Assembly (NCBI GenBank): GCA_035559435.1
Contig: DATMBC010000019.1
Coordinates: 62,001 to 126,000 of the forward strand
Direction: 5' to 3'
Source of the DNA: a bacterium
Lineage (GTDB): Bacteria; Zixibacteria; MSB-5A5; WJJR01
Length of the DNA: 64,000 bases
This document shows, one piece after another, positions 1 through 8,831 of the stretch (its first letter is position 1; each line of letters begins with the position of its first letter). The position numbers and the translations under genes are program-made. The notes beneath the pieces were generated by a model, which saw only the letters and a program-made list of their open reading frames with translations, was not told the origin of the DNA and made no database searches.

Positions 1-676
1 GAGTCGTGGTCGGGTTGCCGAGTTCGTCGTAGGTGCGCAGAATGCCGCCGCCGGAACCGTTGCGAACCAGACTGACGAAGACATCGCCGTCGATGTTCTC
101 GACCAGTTCGATGGCGTTATACGCTTCGACCTGTCCGATCTCGCCGTTGAGTTTGACACGCGGGAAGGTGGTGCCGTCGCGGACGATGACGTTGCCCGGG
201 TCGCCGAGATCGCCGATGTAGACGTCGCTGTGCACGCGAATGTCGCCGAAGATGTCGCCGCCGCTGGCGTTGTCGACGGTCGTGATGCGATGGGAGTAGG
301 GCGTCGTGATCATCTGCACCCGCGGCAGGACCACCCCCGACTCGACATGCTGCACCTCCAGCCACTGCTCGCCGGCCGAGAACACCGACTCACCCAAGGG
401 GTGGGTTTCGCCCAGTCGCGCGTTCCAGAGGCCGTTGGCATCGAGCGTGACCACATGCTGTTCCTGTCCCACCACCTGCGGCCAGATTTCACGCGTGTCG
501 GTCGGAGAAGGAAAGATCTTGAAGATGAGCGTGGCGGTTCCCGCCGCCAACGGCGCGCCGTTGGCGTCGGTCAGACGACCCTGCACATGAATCAGGGTGG
601 GCACTGCGGCTTGGACGCCGGCTGTCATCGGCAGGCCGACGAGCCCCAGGACAACGAGCAGGAATTTGGGACGCAT
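1..676 (-). CDS. Secreted protein, 5' part only (runs off the left edge)
   Basis: An open frame of 225 codons starts at ATG 676 (GGAGGAG just upstream) and is still open at base 1, so only the N-terminal part is present. It begins with a signal peptide (MRPKFLLVVLGLVGLPMTAG) and continues with IHVQGRLTDANGAPLAAG, a module often found at the start of large secreted proteins in FCB-type genomes. Later parts contain Gly/Asp-rich strands (DNASGGDIFGDIRVHSDV) that look like the start of a beta-structured region. The same type of opening module is present in the product of the minus-strand gene at 11231-12082. It is transcribed away from the acetyltransferase gene at 819. Function is not known; an envelope or surface role is inferred from the signal peptide. 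Confidence 0.75.
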   Translation of the reverse strand, partial: MRPKFLLVVLGLVGLPMTAGVQAAVPTLIHVQGRLTDANGAPLAAGTATLIFKIFPSPTDTREIWPQVVGQEQHVVTLDANGLWNARLGETHPLGESVFSAGEQWLEVQHVESGVVLPRVQMITTPYSHRITTVDNASGGDIFGDIRVHSDVYIGDLGDPGNVIVRDGTTFPRVKLNGEIGQVEAYNAIELVENIDGDVFVSLVRNGSGGGILRTYDELGNPTTT

Positions 677-818
677 GGACAGACTCCTCCGCAGGGGGTG
701 CGCGTGCTAAATTGTCAGAATCTTCGGGGCAGGACCCTCGAAGCGAGAACAGGATCAACATACAGGATGGATTTTCTCCGGAAAACAGAAATCGCATCCC
801 CGGACGGGGAGGAGCGCC

Positions 819-1388
819 ATGGGGCTATCGATCCGGACTTTGCCTGAAGGGTTCCCGCGGCTGGAGACCACGCGCCTGTTGTTGCGCGCCTTCGAGTTGG
901 CCGATGCGTCCCGCGTGAAACTGCTGGCCGGCGACCGGGCCGTGGCTGCCACCACCGCCCGCATTCCGCACCCCTATCCCGACGGTGAAGCCGAGCGCTG
1001 GATCGCCACGCATGCCATCGCATTCGCCGAGGGGCGGGGGGTGAACCTGGCGATTGTGCGCCGTGGGGACGATCTGCTGGTGGGCAGCATCGGGCTTGAG
1101 ATCCAGCCGTGGCATGGGCGCGCGGAAGTCGGTTATTGGATCGGCCGTGAGTTCTGGGGGCAGGGGTATGCCACCGAGGCGTTGCGCGCGGTGCTTGACT
1201 ATGGGTTTGGACGCGGACTGCGCCGCATCTGGGCGGAGCATTTCGCCACCAATCCGGCCTCGGGACGAGTCCTGCAAAAGGCGGGGATGCGCCACGAGGG
1301 CACGCTGCGTCAGCACATGCTCAAGTGGGGCGAGCCGATGGACTGCGAAGTCTATGGTCTGCTGGCGGAGGAGTTTCGTCGGGAGTAA
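819..1388 (+). CDS. GNAT-family N-acetyltransferase (RimJ/RimL-like)
   Basis: The 189-residue product fits a RimJ/RimL-type GNAT acetyltransferase (acetyl-CoA-dependent N-acetylation of protein N-termini or small amines). Family features are the opening LETTRLLLRAFELADA, the mid-protein EVGYWIGREFWGQGYATEA, which forms the acetyl-CoA pyrophosphate-binding segment, and NPASGRVLQKAGMRHEGTLR near the C-terminus, a standard GNAT ending. Length is normal for a single-domain member. The ATG at 819 has GGGGAGGAG immediately upstream. No signal peptide, so cytoplasmic. It is monocistronic in context, and the substrate cannot be deduced from sequence. Confidence 0.9.
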   Translation: MGLSIRTLPEGFPRLETTRLLLRAFELADASRVKLLAGDRAVAATTARIPHPYPDGEAERWIATHAIAFAEGRGVNLAIVRRGDDLLVGSIGLEIQPWHGRAEVGYWIGREFWGQGYATEALRAVLDYGFGRGLRRIWAEHFATNPASGRVLQKAGMRHEGTLRQHMLKWGEPMDCEVYGLLAEEFRRE

Positions 1389-1560
1389 TCGACCTTCCCC
1401 GCCTCACCTGTCGGCGCGCGGTTGGGGATTCCCATCCACAATCGCTGATTTCCTCAGCCTGACAATACTTTTATTCCTGGTCAAATCCGACTTGAGAAGC
1501 GGGATTTGCGCGCTATCTTGGAGTGGTCCGCAGTTCCTCACCCTGCTTGTGGAGGTTGAG

Positions 1561-4317
1561 ATGAAAGCCGTCGGGTTTCCCGCCGTGGCCGTGCTGGCAT
1601 TCGGCCTGACAGCCGTTGCCTCGGCCACTGTCCGTCATGTGCCGGCCGATTTCGCCGCGATCCAGGCGGCGATCGATGCGTCCGGCAGCGGCGACACGGT
1701 GCTCGTTGCGCCCGGTGTCTACACTGAAAACCTGGACCTGCGCGGCCGCGCGTTGCGGCTGCTATCGTCCGGCGGGGCGGAGGCGACCGCGCTGACGCCG
1801 ACTTTTCCTGAGGCCACACTCATCCTGGTCAGCGGGGTCGGGGCGGGCGCCGAGCTGGCCGGATTCACGCTCGCCGGCGGCAGCATGAAGCATGTCATCC
1901 AGATAGACGGCGGCAGCGCGATTCGCATCCATCACAACGTGATCCGGAATCATGTTTCCTACCAGTCCAATGCGACGGAGATCGGATCCTACTCCGGCGC
2001 GTCGGTGATCGACCACAATCTGTTCATCCACAATCGATCGATCGGAGGCGTGGGCATATTCGCCGGCGGCGGGCAGATCCTTCACAATACCTTCCATGAC
2101 AACTCGCGCGGGTTCTGGTCTCAGGGGAGCGGTGTGGTGGCCAAGAACAACGTCGTCACCAACTCGGTACAGTTTGGCATCGGCGACAACCGCTTTGCGT
2201 TTCTGGATTACAACTGCGTCTTCGGCAACAGTCCCGATTACGGCTACGGCGCCGCGCCGGGCACACACGACATTGTCGCCTGGCCTGAGTACTGCGACAC
2301 CGCCATGGGTAACTTTGGGCTCGATGTCATTTCGCCTTGTCTGGCCACGGGGGAGGGCGGCGTCGACCGCGGCGCTTACGGGCTCGCGTGCGGGGCCGAC
2401 GGCGGGCCGCGTGTCACCGGGTTGACCGTCTCGGGAGAGATGGCCAACCACGTTCTCGACCACACACCCGACATCAAGTGGGTGTACTTTGATCTGGCCA
2501 ACCTGCCGCAACTGGAGTCCGAAATCGAAGTCGGTGTGGACGCTGACTGGACGGTCGCCGAAATGTGGAACCCGCCGGCTTTTCCCGGCGCATCCAACAT
2601 CCAAACCTACGCCGGCGCGGAGTTGCTGGACGGCACCACCTATCATGTTCGCGTGCGTGTCAGCAACGGCGCGCAGTGGGGATTGTGGACCAGCCGCACA
2701 TTCCACATGAACGCGCCGCCGCCACCGCCCGTGCTGGAAGCGCCCATTGATGGCGGCGCGGTGACGACGGCTGAGCCGGTCCTCTATCTTGCGCGCGCGA
2801 CCGACCCGGAGGGCGACGCGCAGACGTTTGGCTACGAGGTTTATGCCGACGCGGCGCTTACCGTGTTGGTGGCTGGTTCGACCAACCAACCCGAGGCCTG
2901 GCGCATCTCGCCGCCGCTGCCGCGGGAGAATCAGACCTATTGGTGGCGGGCGCGCGCCAGAGACATGTACGAGACGGGGGGCTGGTCGGAGGCGGAGTTC
3001 TTCGTCCTCGATGAAATCAACTCGCCGCCCGTGGCGGGTGCGCTCCTCGAGCCAGTCGGCAATGTCCCGGTCCCCAGCCGGCCGCCTTATTTTGACTGGG
3101 AAGATCCGTTCGATCCCGACCCGTCGCCGGGCGTCATCATCCAGACATTGATCATTGCCACCGACAGCCAGTTTACCTTTGCGACGCAGTTTTCCAACCT
3201 GCCACAATCGAACTTCACACTCGGCGGGCTGGGAGTCGCGCAACGGTACTGGTGGAAGGTACGCGTTGCGGATCAGGCGGGGCTCTGGTCCGAAACGCCG
3301 GCGGCGCGGTTCTTCATCCCCGGGCCGGGGGATATGAACATGAACCAGGCCCTCGATCTGGTTGATGTGGTCATGGTGATCGACGTTGTCTTCCGCGCCG
3401 CCGCCGGACCGGCCGCGTTCTATCTGGCCGATGTCAACGGCGATTGCGTGATCGACGTTCGCGATGTCGTGCGCATTATCGAGCACTCCTTCCGCGGCGG
3501 CCCCCTGCCGCTCTCGTTGTGCGCAACGGGTGCCTCCCACAGACGTGTTGTGCCAATCGACTACGCCACCATCACCAGCGCGATGTTGGCGGCGGCCGAC
3601 GATGACACAATTCTCGTGATGCCGGGAATCTATCGCGAGAACATTCGATTCTACGGCAAACGGGTTCACGTGGTGGGCGAAGGCGGCCCCGGCGTCACAA
3701 CGCTTAAGCCGGCGATCCTCGGCGAGCCCACGGTGCGGTTCGACACGGGAGAGCCATCGGGCGCATCCCTCTCAGGATTCACCCTCACGGGAGGCGATGG
3801 CAAGCACGCCATTCTCGTTTCAAACGGCGCCAGTCCGCACATTCATCACAACATCATCCGCGACCACATCTCCTACGAGCACAACGCCACCGCGATCGGA
3901 TCGTATGACGCCAACCCGGCGATCGAATACAATCTCTTCTTGCACACGCGGTCCTTGGGCGGCGTCGGGATCTTTTCCGGAGGCGGAACCATCAGCAACA
4001 ATACCTTCGACGACAATTCGCGCGGCTACTGGTCGCAGGGTGTCGGGGTGGTGGCGCGCAACAACATCGTTACCAACTCCGTGCAATTCGGCATCGGCGA
4101 CGATGGATTTGCCGTCAACGACTACAACTGCCTGTTCAACAATGTCGTGGAGTATTGTTGCGGCGCCGTGGCCGGCCCCAACGATATGCTGCTTGATCCT
4201 CTCTATTGCGACCGCGCTGTCGAGGACTTCCGTCTCGGCCCGGGGTCGCCGTCCCTGGGCAGCGGCGCGGACGGTCGTGATCGCGGCGCATTCCCGGCAG
4301 GGTGCAGTGGAAACTAA
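1561..4317 (+). CDS. Secreted protein with two parallel beta-helix domains flanking Fn3-like repeats and a dockerin
   Basis: The 918-residue product starts at ATG 1561 (GGAGG upstream); the frame stays open further upstream, but only this start gives a signal peptide (MKAVGFPAVAVLAFGLTAVASA). Order: pectate-lyase-like beta-helix (about 25-280, opening HVPADFAAIQAAI); three Fn3-like modules (about 285-588); a dockerin-type pair of calcium loops (about 590-650; loops starting DMNMNQALDLVD and DVNGDCVIDVRD); a second beta-helix (about 663-918, opening VVPIDYATITSAM). The helices share long near-identical stretches such as NNxVTNSVQFGIGD, indicating internal duplication. Dockerins usually sit at the C-terminus, so a central one is odd. 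No catalytic role can be assigned; polysaccharide binding or surface display is an inference. Confidence 0.85.
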   Translation: MKAVGFPAVAVLAFGLTAVASATVRHVPADFAAIQAAIDASGSGDTVLVAPGVYTENLDLRGRALRLLSSGGAEATALTPTFPEATLILVSGVGAGAELAGFTLAGGSMKHVIQIDGGSAIRIHHNVIRNHVSYQSNATEIGSYSGASVIDHNLFIHNRSIGGVGIFAGGGQILHNTFHDNSRGFWSQGSGVVAKNNVVTNSVQFGIGDNRFAFLDYNCVFGNSPDYGYGAAPGTHDIVAWPEYCDTAMGNFGLDVISPCLATGEGGVDRGAYGLACGADGGPRVTGLTVSGEMANHVLDHTPDIKWVYFDLANLPQLESEIEVGVDADWTVAEMWNPPAFPGASNIQTYAGAELLDGTTYHVRVRVSNGAQWGLWTSRTFHMNAPPPPPVLEAPIDGGAVTTAEPVLYLARATDPEGDAQTFGYEVYADAALTVLVAGSTNQPEAWRISPPLPRENQTYWWRARARDMYETGGWSEAEFFVLDEINSPPVAGALLEPVGNVPVPSRPPYFDWEDPFDPDPSPGVIIQTLIIATDSQFTFATQFSNLPQSNFTLGGLGVAQRYWWKVRVADQAGLWSETPAARFFIPGPGDMNMNQALDLVDVVMVIDVVFRAAAGPAAFYLADVNGDCVIDVRDVVRIIEHSFRGGPLPLSLCATGASHRRVVPIDYATITSAMLAAADDDTILVMPGIYRENIRFYGKRVHVVGEGGPGVTTLKPAILGEPTVRFDTGEPSGASLSGFTLTGGDGKHAILVSNGASPHIHHNIIRDHISYEHNATAIGSYDANPAIEYNLFLHTRSLGGVGIFSGGGTISNNTFDDNSRGYWSQGVGVVARNNIVTNSVQFGIGDDGFAVNDYNCLFNNVVEYCCGAVAGPNDMLLDPLYCDRAVEDFRLGPGSPSLGSGADGRDRGAFPAGCSGN

Positions 4318-4561
4318 TAGCAATCGCTTGTGGCGGTTGGCCGCACAGCGGGGCCGACCGGCGGTCACTGTGCACTGAAGTCATCTGATATCATCGTATT
4401 TGCGTCTCTCGCAGTTCAGGCAGGCTAAGTTGGCGCCATAACCGCTTGACCCGATCGCCGCGGGCGGATAAGTTTGATCCCGTTGCTGGGCAATCCAGGA
4501 AGCGCCTACCGATCCTGGGATGGAACCTATACCGGGTAGCAAGCGAAAGGAGCGTTGGGGC

Positions 4562-6682
4562 ATGCGTGTGTCCACTTGGAGTGCGATTATCCTTGCGAGT
4601 TTGTTGCTATGGGTCGTGGCCGGCTGCGGCGACGATGAGGATAAGAACCTGGTGGTGCGCAATGTCTCGGTGGCGCCGGCGTTGCTGACCGAAGGGGATG
4701 TCGGCGTGATCGAGGTGCTGGTGACCAACCGCTCCGGCGCCGCCCAGGATGACGAGACCGTCTACCTGTCGGCGATCCCGGCCACCTCGGTGACCTTCAC
4801 CGCCGCCGCGGTGACCACCAACGCGCTTGGCATCGCCGCGACCACCTTCACCGCAGCCGAACCGGGCAGCGTCCTGATCGGCGCGCGCGTGGGCAACAAC
4901 CCGAGCACCGAATATCTGACCATCGTGATCGAAGAGAGCGACGATGACGGCGGCGGCGGCGGCACCAACGGGCAGGTGATCTTGACGATCACCCCGCCGG
5001 TGCTGGTGGCCGACGGGCAAGCGACGGCGGCGGTGCATGCGGTCATCGCCGACAACGCCGGCGATCCGATTCCCGACAACACGCCGGTCAAGTTTGTCGC
5101 GGGCGAGAAGTTCACCGACGTCGACGGCGATGGGGCCTGGACGCCCAATGTCGACGCGCTGGTGTATGACGCCGACGCCGACGGGGAATGGGACGCGCTC
5201 GGTGTGATCGACCGGTTGCGCTACGCGGCCAACGGCCAGGCCAACGTCACGTTTACCGCCGGCTTCATCGCCGGACCGGTGCACATCAAGGTGACCGCCG
5301 GCACCGGACCGCAGCGCATCACCGGCGAGGCCATCCTCTCGCTGGTTGCGGGCAATCCGGTGCACACGATCGCGCTCACACCCGAATGGCAACGGATCCA
5401 GGTGCGCGGCACCGGCGGCATTGAGTGGACGCGCATTGTGGCGGAGGCCTACGATGAGCATGGCAATCCCGCCGACGAGGGGCTGCCGATCGAATTCCTG
5501 ATCACCGCGGGCCCGGGCGGCGGCGAGACGGTCAACGGCGAGGCGGTCGGGCCGGTCACGGCGCGCACCAATGCGCTGGGGCAGGCGACGGTCACGCTCA
5601 ACGCCGGCACGCTGCCCGGCACGGTCCGTCTGCGCGCCCGCGCCGGCACAGTCCTGTCCACCGCGACACAAGTCACGATTCGCAGCGGCCCGCCGGCGGC
5701 GATCTCCTGCGGGGTGGAAGACTGCAATGTCCCCTCGTGGGGCCAGACCGGACACAACAACCGCGTGCTGGCGGTGGTGGTCGATCAGTGGGGTAATGAG
5801 GTTCCCGATTCGACCGCCGTCTACTTCGGCACCGAGCAGGGTTTGATCGAAGGCGCCGCGGAAACGATGATCGAGCAGACGGTGCGCGGGAAGGCCGAAA
5901 CCTTCTGGAACTCCGGCGAGCCGCGCAACGATCCGTATGTGTACATCTGGTGCGAGACCGCCGGAGGCACGGTTCGGGACACCTGTGTTTTCCTTGAGTC
6001 GGGCGCGCCATCCACCGGCACGTTTGTGACCTGGCCGCAGACCATGGTCGCCTCCGGGGACAGTCTCGGGCGCGTGGAGATTGAAGTGCTGGATATCAAC
6101 GGCGTGTTCGTCGATTCCGATACGCCCATCGAGCTGCTGACCGACTTCGGGTCGATCCAGTCCGGCCTGCTCAAGGACGGATGCAATTCCGCCACCTATG
6201 TCGGTTACTACCGTCCGCCGGTTCTGGACCAGGACTACAGCTACACGGTTCCGGGCGATGGCATCGGCGTAGTGGCCACCATCCGGGCCAATGCCGGCGG
6301 ACCGACCGGATATCACGGCAGCGCGAATGTGACGTTATTGACCGGCAAGTCGGACTCGCGCTTCTCGCAGGTGAATATGGCCGCTCAGGTTCATGCTGGC
6401 GCATTTGTCCCGGTCGAAGTGGTTGTTCGTGACTACGATGGCAATCCGCTTGGCGGCCACGAGATCGAAATCACGGTGCAGTCCACCAACGAGGGAGTCA
6501 GCGGCAGCATCTCCGGCTCGACGCAGATCACCGATAAGTACGGGATCGCGCGTGGATTCATCTTTACCGCCGACAATCCCCTGTTCCCTTGTGATCACAC
6601 CGGCTACCTGACCATCCGCGATGTTGATCCGCAGTTCGGCGGCCTGCTCATGGTTCAGACGGTTGTGATAACCTGTCAGTAG
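4562..6682 (+). CDS. Ig-like-repeat lipoprotein (Big/invasin-type domains)
   Basis: The product is 706 residues from ATG 4562; an upstream in-frame ATG at 4520 exists, but GAAAGGAG precedes 4562 and the signal sequence begins there. The N-terminus is a lipoprotein signal with lipobox VVAGC (cysteine near residue 21), so the mature protein should be lipid-anchored. The body is a string of bacterial Ig-like modules with the recurring pattern VTARTNALGQATVTLNAG and ITDKYGIARGFIF, as in Big_1 domains of invasins. One module contains Asp-rich stretches (DVDGDGAW, DADADGEWD) resembling calcium loops. A terminator-like hairpin follows at 6729. Role unknown; surface structure or adhesion is inferred. 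Confidence 0.8.
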   Translation: MRVSTWSAIILASLLLWVVAGCGDDEDKNLVVRNVSVAPALLTEGDVGVIEVLVTNRSGAAQDDETVYLSAIPATSVTFTAAAVTTNALGIAATTFTAAEPGSVLIGARVGNNPSTEYLTIVIEESDDDGGGGGTNGQVILTITPPVLVADGQATAAVHAVIADNAGDPIPDNTPVKFVAGEKFTDVDGDGAWTPNVDALVYDADADGEWDALGVIDRLRYAANGQANVTFTAGFIAGPVHIKVTAGTGPQRITGEAILSLVAGNPVHTIALTPEWQRIQVRGTGGIEWTRIVAEAYDEHGNPADEGLPIEFLITAGPGGGETVNGEAVGPVTARTNALGQATVTLNAGTLPGTVRLRARAGTVLSTATQVTIRSGPPAAISCGVEDCNVPSWGQTGHNNRVLAVVVDQWGNEVPDSTAVYFGTEQGLIEGAAETMIEQTVRGKAETFWNSGEPRNDPYVYIWCETAGGTVRDTCVFLESGAPSTGTFVTWPQTMVASGDSLGRVEIEVLDINGVFVDSDTPIELLTDFGSIQSGLLKDGCNSATYVGYYRPPVLDQDYSYTVPGDGIGVVATIRANAGGPTGYHGSANVTLLTGKSDSRFSQVNMAAQVHAGAFVPVEVVVRDYDGNPLGGHEIEITVQSTNEGVSGSISGSTQITDKYGIARGFIFTADNPLFPCDHTGYLTIRDVDPQFGGLLMVQTVVITCQ

Positions 6683-6728
6683 CCGGCGGGGTGTGGCTCA
6701 CCTCGGTGAGTCCTCGTCGAAAGTCAAC

Positions 6729-6760
6729 GGGTGGGCGCGGATGACGCGCCCACCCTCTTT
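6729..6760 (+). terminator. Rho-independent terminator after the Ig-repeat lipoprotein gene
   Basis: A perfect 11-bp stem (GGGTGGGCGCG / CGCGCCCACCC) with a 5-nt loop at 6729-6755 is followed by TCTTT. It lies 46 bases after the lipoprotein stop codon and before mnmG. Confidence 0.75.
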
Positions 6761-6849
6761 GCTTCTGCCGGGATGTGGTTTCGGCGCCGGTTTCACGGCA
6801 AACACATCCGCGATGAACGCGCAATCCCGCCGGAAAACTGCTACATTAG

Positions 6850-8715
6850 ATGACGATGAACTTGACGCCACGCATCATCGTCATTGGCGGGGGGCATGCC
6901 GGCATCGAGGCGGCGGCCGCGGCGGCGACCATGGGCGCCCAGGTGCTGTTCATCACCCAGGATCCGGCGGCGATCGGACGCATGTCCTGCAATCCCGCCA
7001 TCGGCGGCATCGGCAAGGGACAGATCGTCCGCGAGATCGATGCCCTCGGTGGACGGATGGGGTACCTGGCCGACTGTGCCGGGATTCAGTTCAAGGTCCT
7101 CAATCGCCGCAAAGGTCCGGCGGTACAGTCCTCCCGCTGTCAGTGCGATCGACGTTTGTATCAGCAAGCGGCACAAGAAGATATATCGCAGAAAGCGAAT
7201 GTCGTTGTCCGTCGCGGCGGTGTGAAATCATTCCTCATTAAAGCCGGTCGGATCGCCGGCGTTGTCGATCAGGACGGTGAGCAGCATGCGGCGGATGCCG
7301 TCGTGCTTTGCGCCGGCACCTTCCTGGAGGCCGTCACCCACGTCGGCAGCAAGATCGAGAAAGCGGGACGTTATGGCGAGCCGCCCGCCGAGGGACTTTC
7401 GGGACAGCTGCGCGATCTCGGTTTTGCAGTGGGACGTCTGAAGACTGGTACCCCGCCGCGGTTGGCGGGATCGACCATCGATTACTCGCTCTGCGAGATT
7501 CAGCCCGGCGATGAGCCGCCACGGGGATTCTCGCGACGTCGGCCGGTGACGATTCGCAATCAGGTGGTTTGCTGGCTGACCTACACTACAATGGCGACGC
7601 ACGAGGTGATCGGCGCCAACTTCGACCGCTCGCCGCTGTTCAACGGTCAGATCTCCGGAATTGGGCCGCGTTATTGTCCATCGATTGAAGACAAGGTCAA
7701 GAAGTTCGCCGAGAAGCCGCGTCACCAACTCTTCCTCGAGCCGGAGGGGATGGGGACCGATGAGATCTACATCAACGGTTTCTCGACTTCGCTGCCGGCA
7801 GACGTTCAGCTGGAGGCGTTGCGGACCATCCCCGCTCTGCGCCGGGTGGAGATGACTCGACCCGGGTACGCGGTCGAATACGACTTTTTTCCGCCGACGC
7901 AACTGAAGCTGTCGCTTGAGACTAAGATCATTTACGGCCTCTTCTTCGCCGGGCAGATCAATGGGACATCCGGCTATGAGGAAGCGGCCGGCCAGGGGTT
8001 GGTGGCCGGGATCAATGCGGTGCTTTACTGCCGGGCCGAAACGCCGTTTGTTCTCAATCGTGCCGAGTCCTACATCGGCGTCATGATCGATGACCTGGTC
8101 ACACTGGGAGTTGATGAGCCATACCGCATGTTCACCTCGCGCGCCGAGCATCGTCTGCATCTGCGCGAGGACAACGCCGAACGGCGTCTGACCTATCACG
8201 CGGTGCGTCTGGGGCTGCGTTCGCAGCGGGAATTTGATGCGTTGCGTCGACGCTGGGACCAGATCGACCGCGCGATCGCCGCATTCGGCAGGACCACCGT
8301 CCCGGGAGAGTCACTCCCTTATGCGGGGTTGCGTCGCCAGGGAGGCGCAACGCTGGATCAACTGCTGCGGATTCCGGAGGTGCGTCTGTCCGATCTGCGC
8401 CGGTATCATCCGGAGCTGGAAGACTACGATCCGGATGCGGCGGAGGAGATTGAGGTGGCGATCAAGTACCGCGGCTACATCGAGCGCCAGCAACGTCAGA
8501 TCGAACAGTTCCAACGCATGGAGTCGCAGCGCATTCCGGAGACGTTGTCCTATGCATCGCTGCCCGGTCTGCGTCGCGAGTCGGTCGAGAAGTTCGCGCG
8601 GATCCGTCCGGCGACGCTTGGCCAGGCGTCGCGCATTCCCGGCATCACCTCGGCCGACCTCAACCTCCTGATGATTCATCTCAAGGCGGGCAATGGCCGT
8701 AGCGAAGGCGACTGA
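6850..8715 (+). CDS. mnmG: tRNA uridine-5-carboxymethylaminomethyl(34) synthesis enzyme MnmG
   Basis: MnmG (GidA) is the FAD-binding partner of MnmE and installs the (carboxymethyl)aminomethyl group on wobble U34 of certain tRNAs. The 621-residue product matches the family length. The N-terminal dinucleotide-binding motif GGGHAG is at residues 13-18, followed by the signature SCNPAIGGIGKG near residue 50 and GTFLEA. The C-terminal helical region has KYRGYIERQQRQIEQF near residue 538. The ATG at 6850 has only a weak ribosome-binding site. It is followed by rsmG after a 109-base gap holding parS sequences, and then by parA and parB, the classic origin-proximal order. mnmE is not adjacent here. 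Confidence 0.97.
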   Translation: MTMNLTPRIIVIGGGHAGIEAAAAAATMGAQVLFITQDPAAIGRMSCNPAIGGIGKGQIVREIDALGGRMGYLADCAGIQFKVLNRRKGPAVQSSRCQCDRRLYQQAAQEDISQKANVVVRRGGVKSFLIKAGRIAGVVDQDGEQHAADAVVLCAGTFLEAVTHVGSKIEKAGRYGEPPAEGLSGQLRDLGFAVGRLKTGTPPRLAGSTIDYSLCEIQPGDEPPRGFSRRRPVTIRNQVVCWLTYTTMATHEVIGANFDRSPLFNGQISGIGPRYCPSIEDKVKKFAEKPRHQLFLEPEGMGTDEIYINGFSTSLPADVQLEALRTIPALRRVEMTRPGYAVEYDFFPPTQLKLSLETKIIYGLFFAGQINGTSGYEEAAGQGLVAGINAVLYCRAETPFVLNRAESYIGVMIDDLVTLGVDEPYRMFTSRAEHRLHLREDNAERRLTYHAVRLGLRSQREFDALRRRWDQIDRAIAAFGRTTVPGESLPYAGLRRQGGATLDQLLRIPEVRLSDLRRYHPELEDYDPDAAEEIEVAIKYRGYIERQQRQIEQFQRMESQRIPETLSYASLPGLRRESVEKFARIRPATLGQASRIPGITSADLNLLMIHLKAGNGRSEGD

Positions 8716-8719
8716 CGGC

Positions 8720-8735
8720 CGTTTCACGTGGAACA
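8720..8735 (-). promoter_or_regulatory. parS site 1 (ParB-binding centromere-like site)
   Basis: Read on the minus strand this is TGTTCCACGTGAAACG, matching the widely conserved bacterial parS consensus TGTTCCACGTGAAACA at 15 of 16 positions. It lies just after the mnmG stop codon and about 1.6 kb from parB. ParB bound here would nucleate spreading for chromosome segregation. Confidence 0.9.
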
Positions 8736-8817
8736 TCCCTGGACCCCGACTAATTCCCACGAAAGTCGATTGACATCGTCATCCGTTCGATCGCTCATTG
8801 AGTGAGTGAACGGGGGC

Positions 8818-8831
8818 GTTTCACGTGAAAC
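8818..8831 (+). promoter_or_regulatory. parS site 2, perfect palindrome spanning the rsmG start codon
   Basis: GTTTCACGTGAAAC is a perfect 14-bp palindrome and the core of parS. Its bases 8825-8827 (GTG) are the inferred start codon of rsmG, so a centromere-like site and a translation start coincide. It is 84 bases from the centre of the upstream parS. Confidence 0.93.

Noticed and set aside
1054-1560. N-terminal extension of the beta-helix protein across the acetyltransferase gene
   Set aside because: The frame is open but the signal peptide and ribosome-binding site are at 1561, and the upstream part overlaps a well-supported GNAT gene in another frame.
4520-4561. Upstream ATG of the Ig-repeat lipoprotein
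   Set aside because: It would add 14 charged residues in front of a clear lipoprotein signal; the Shine-Dalgarno lies in front of 4562.
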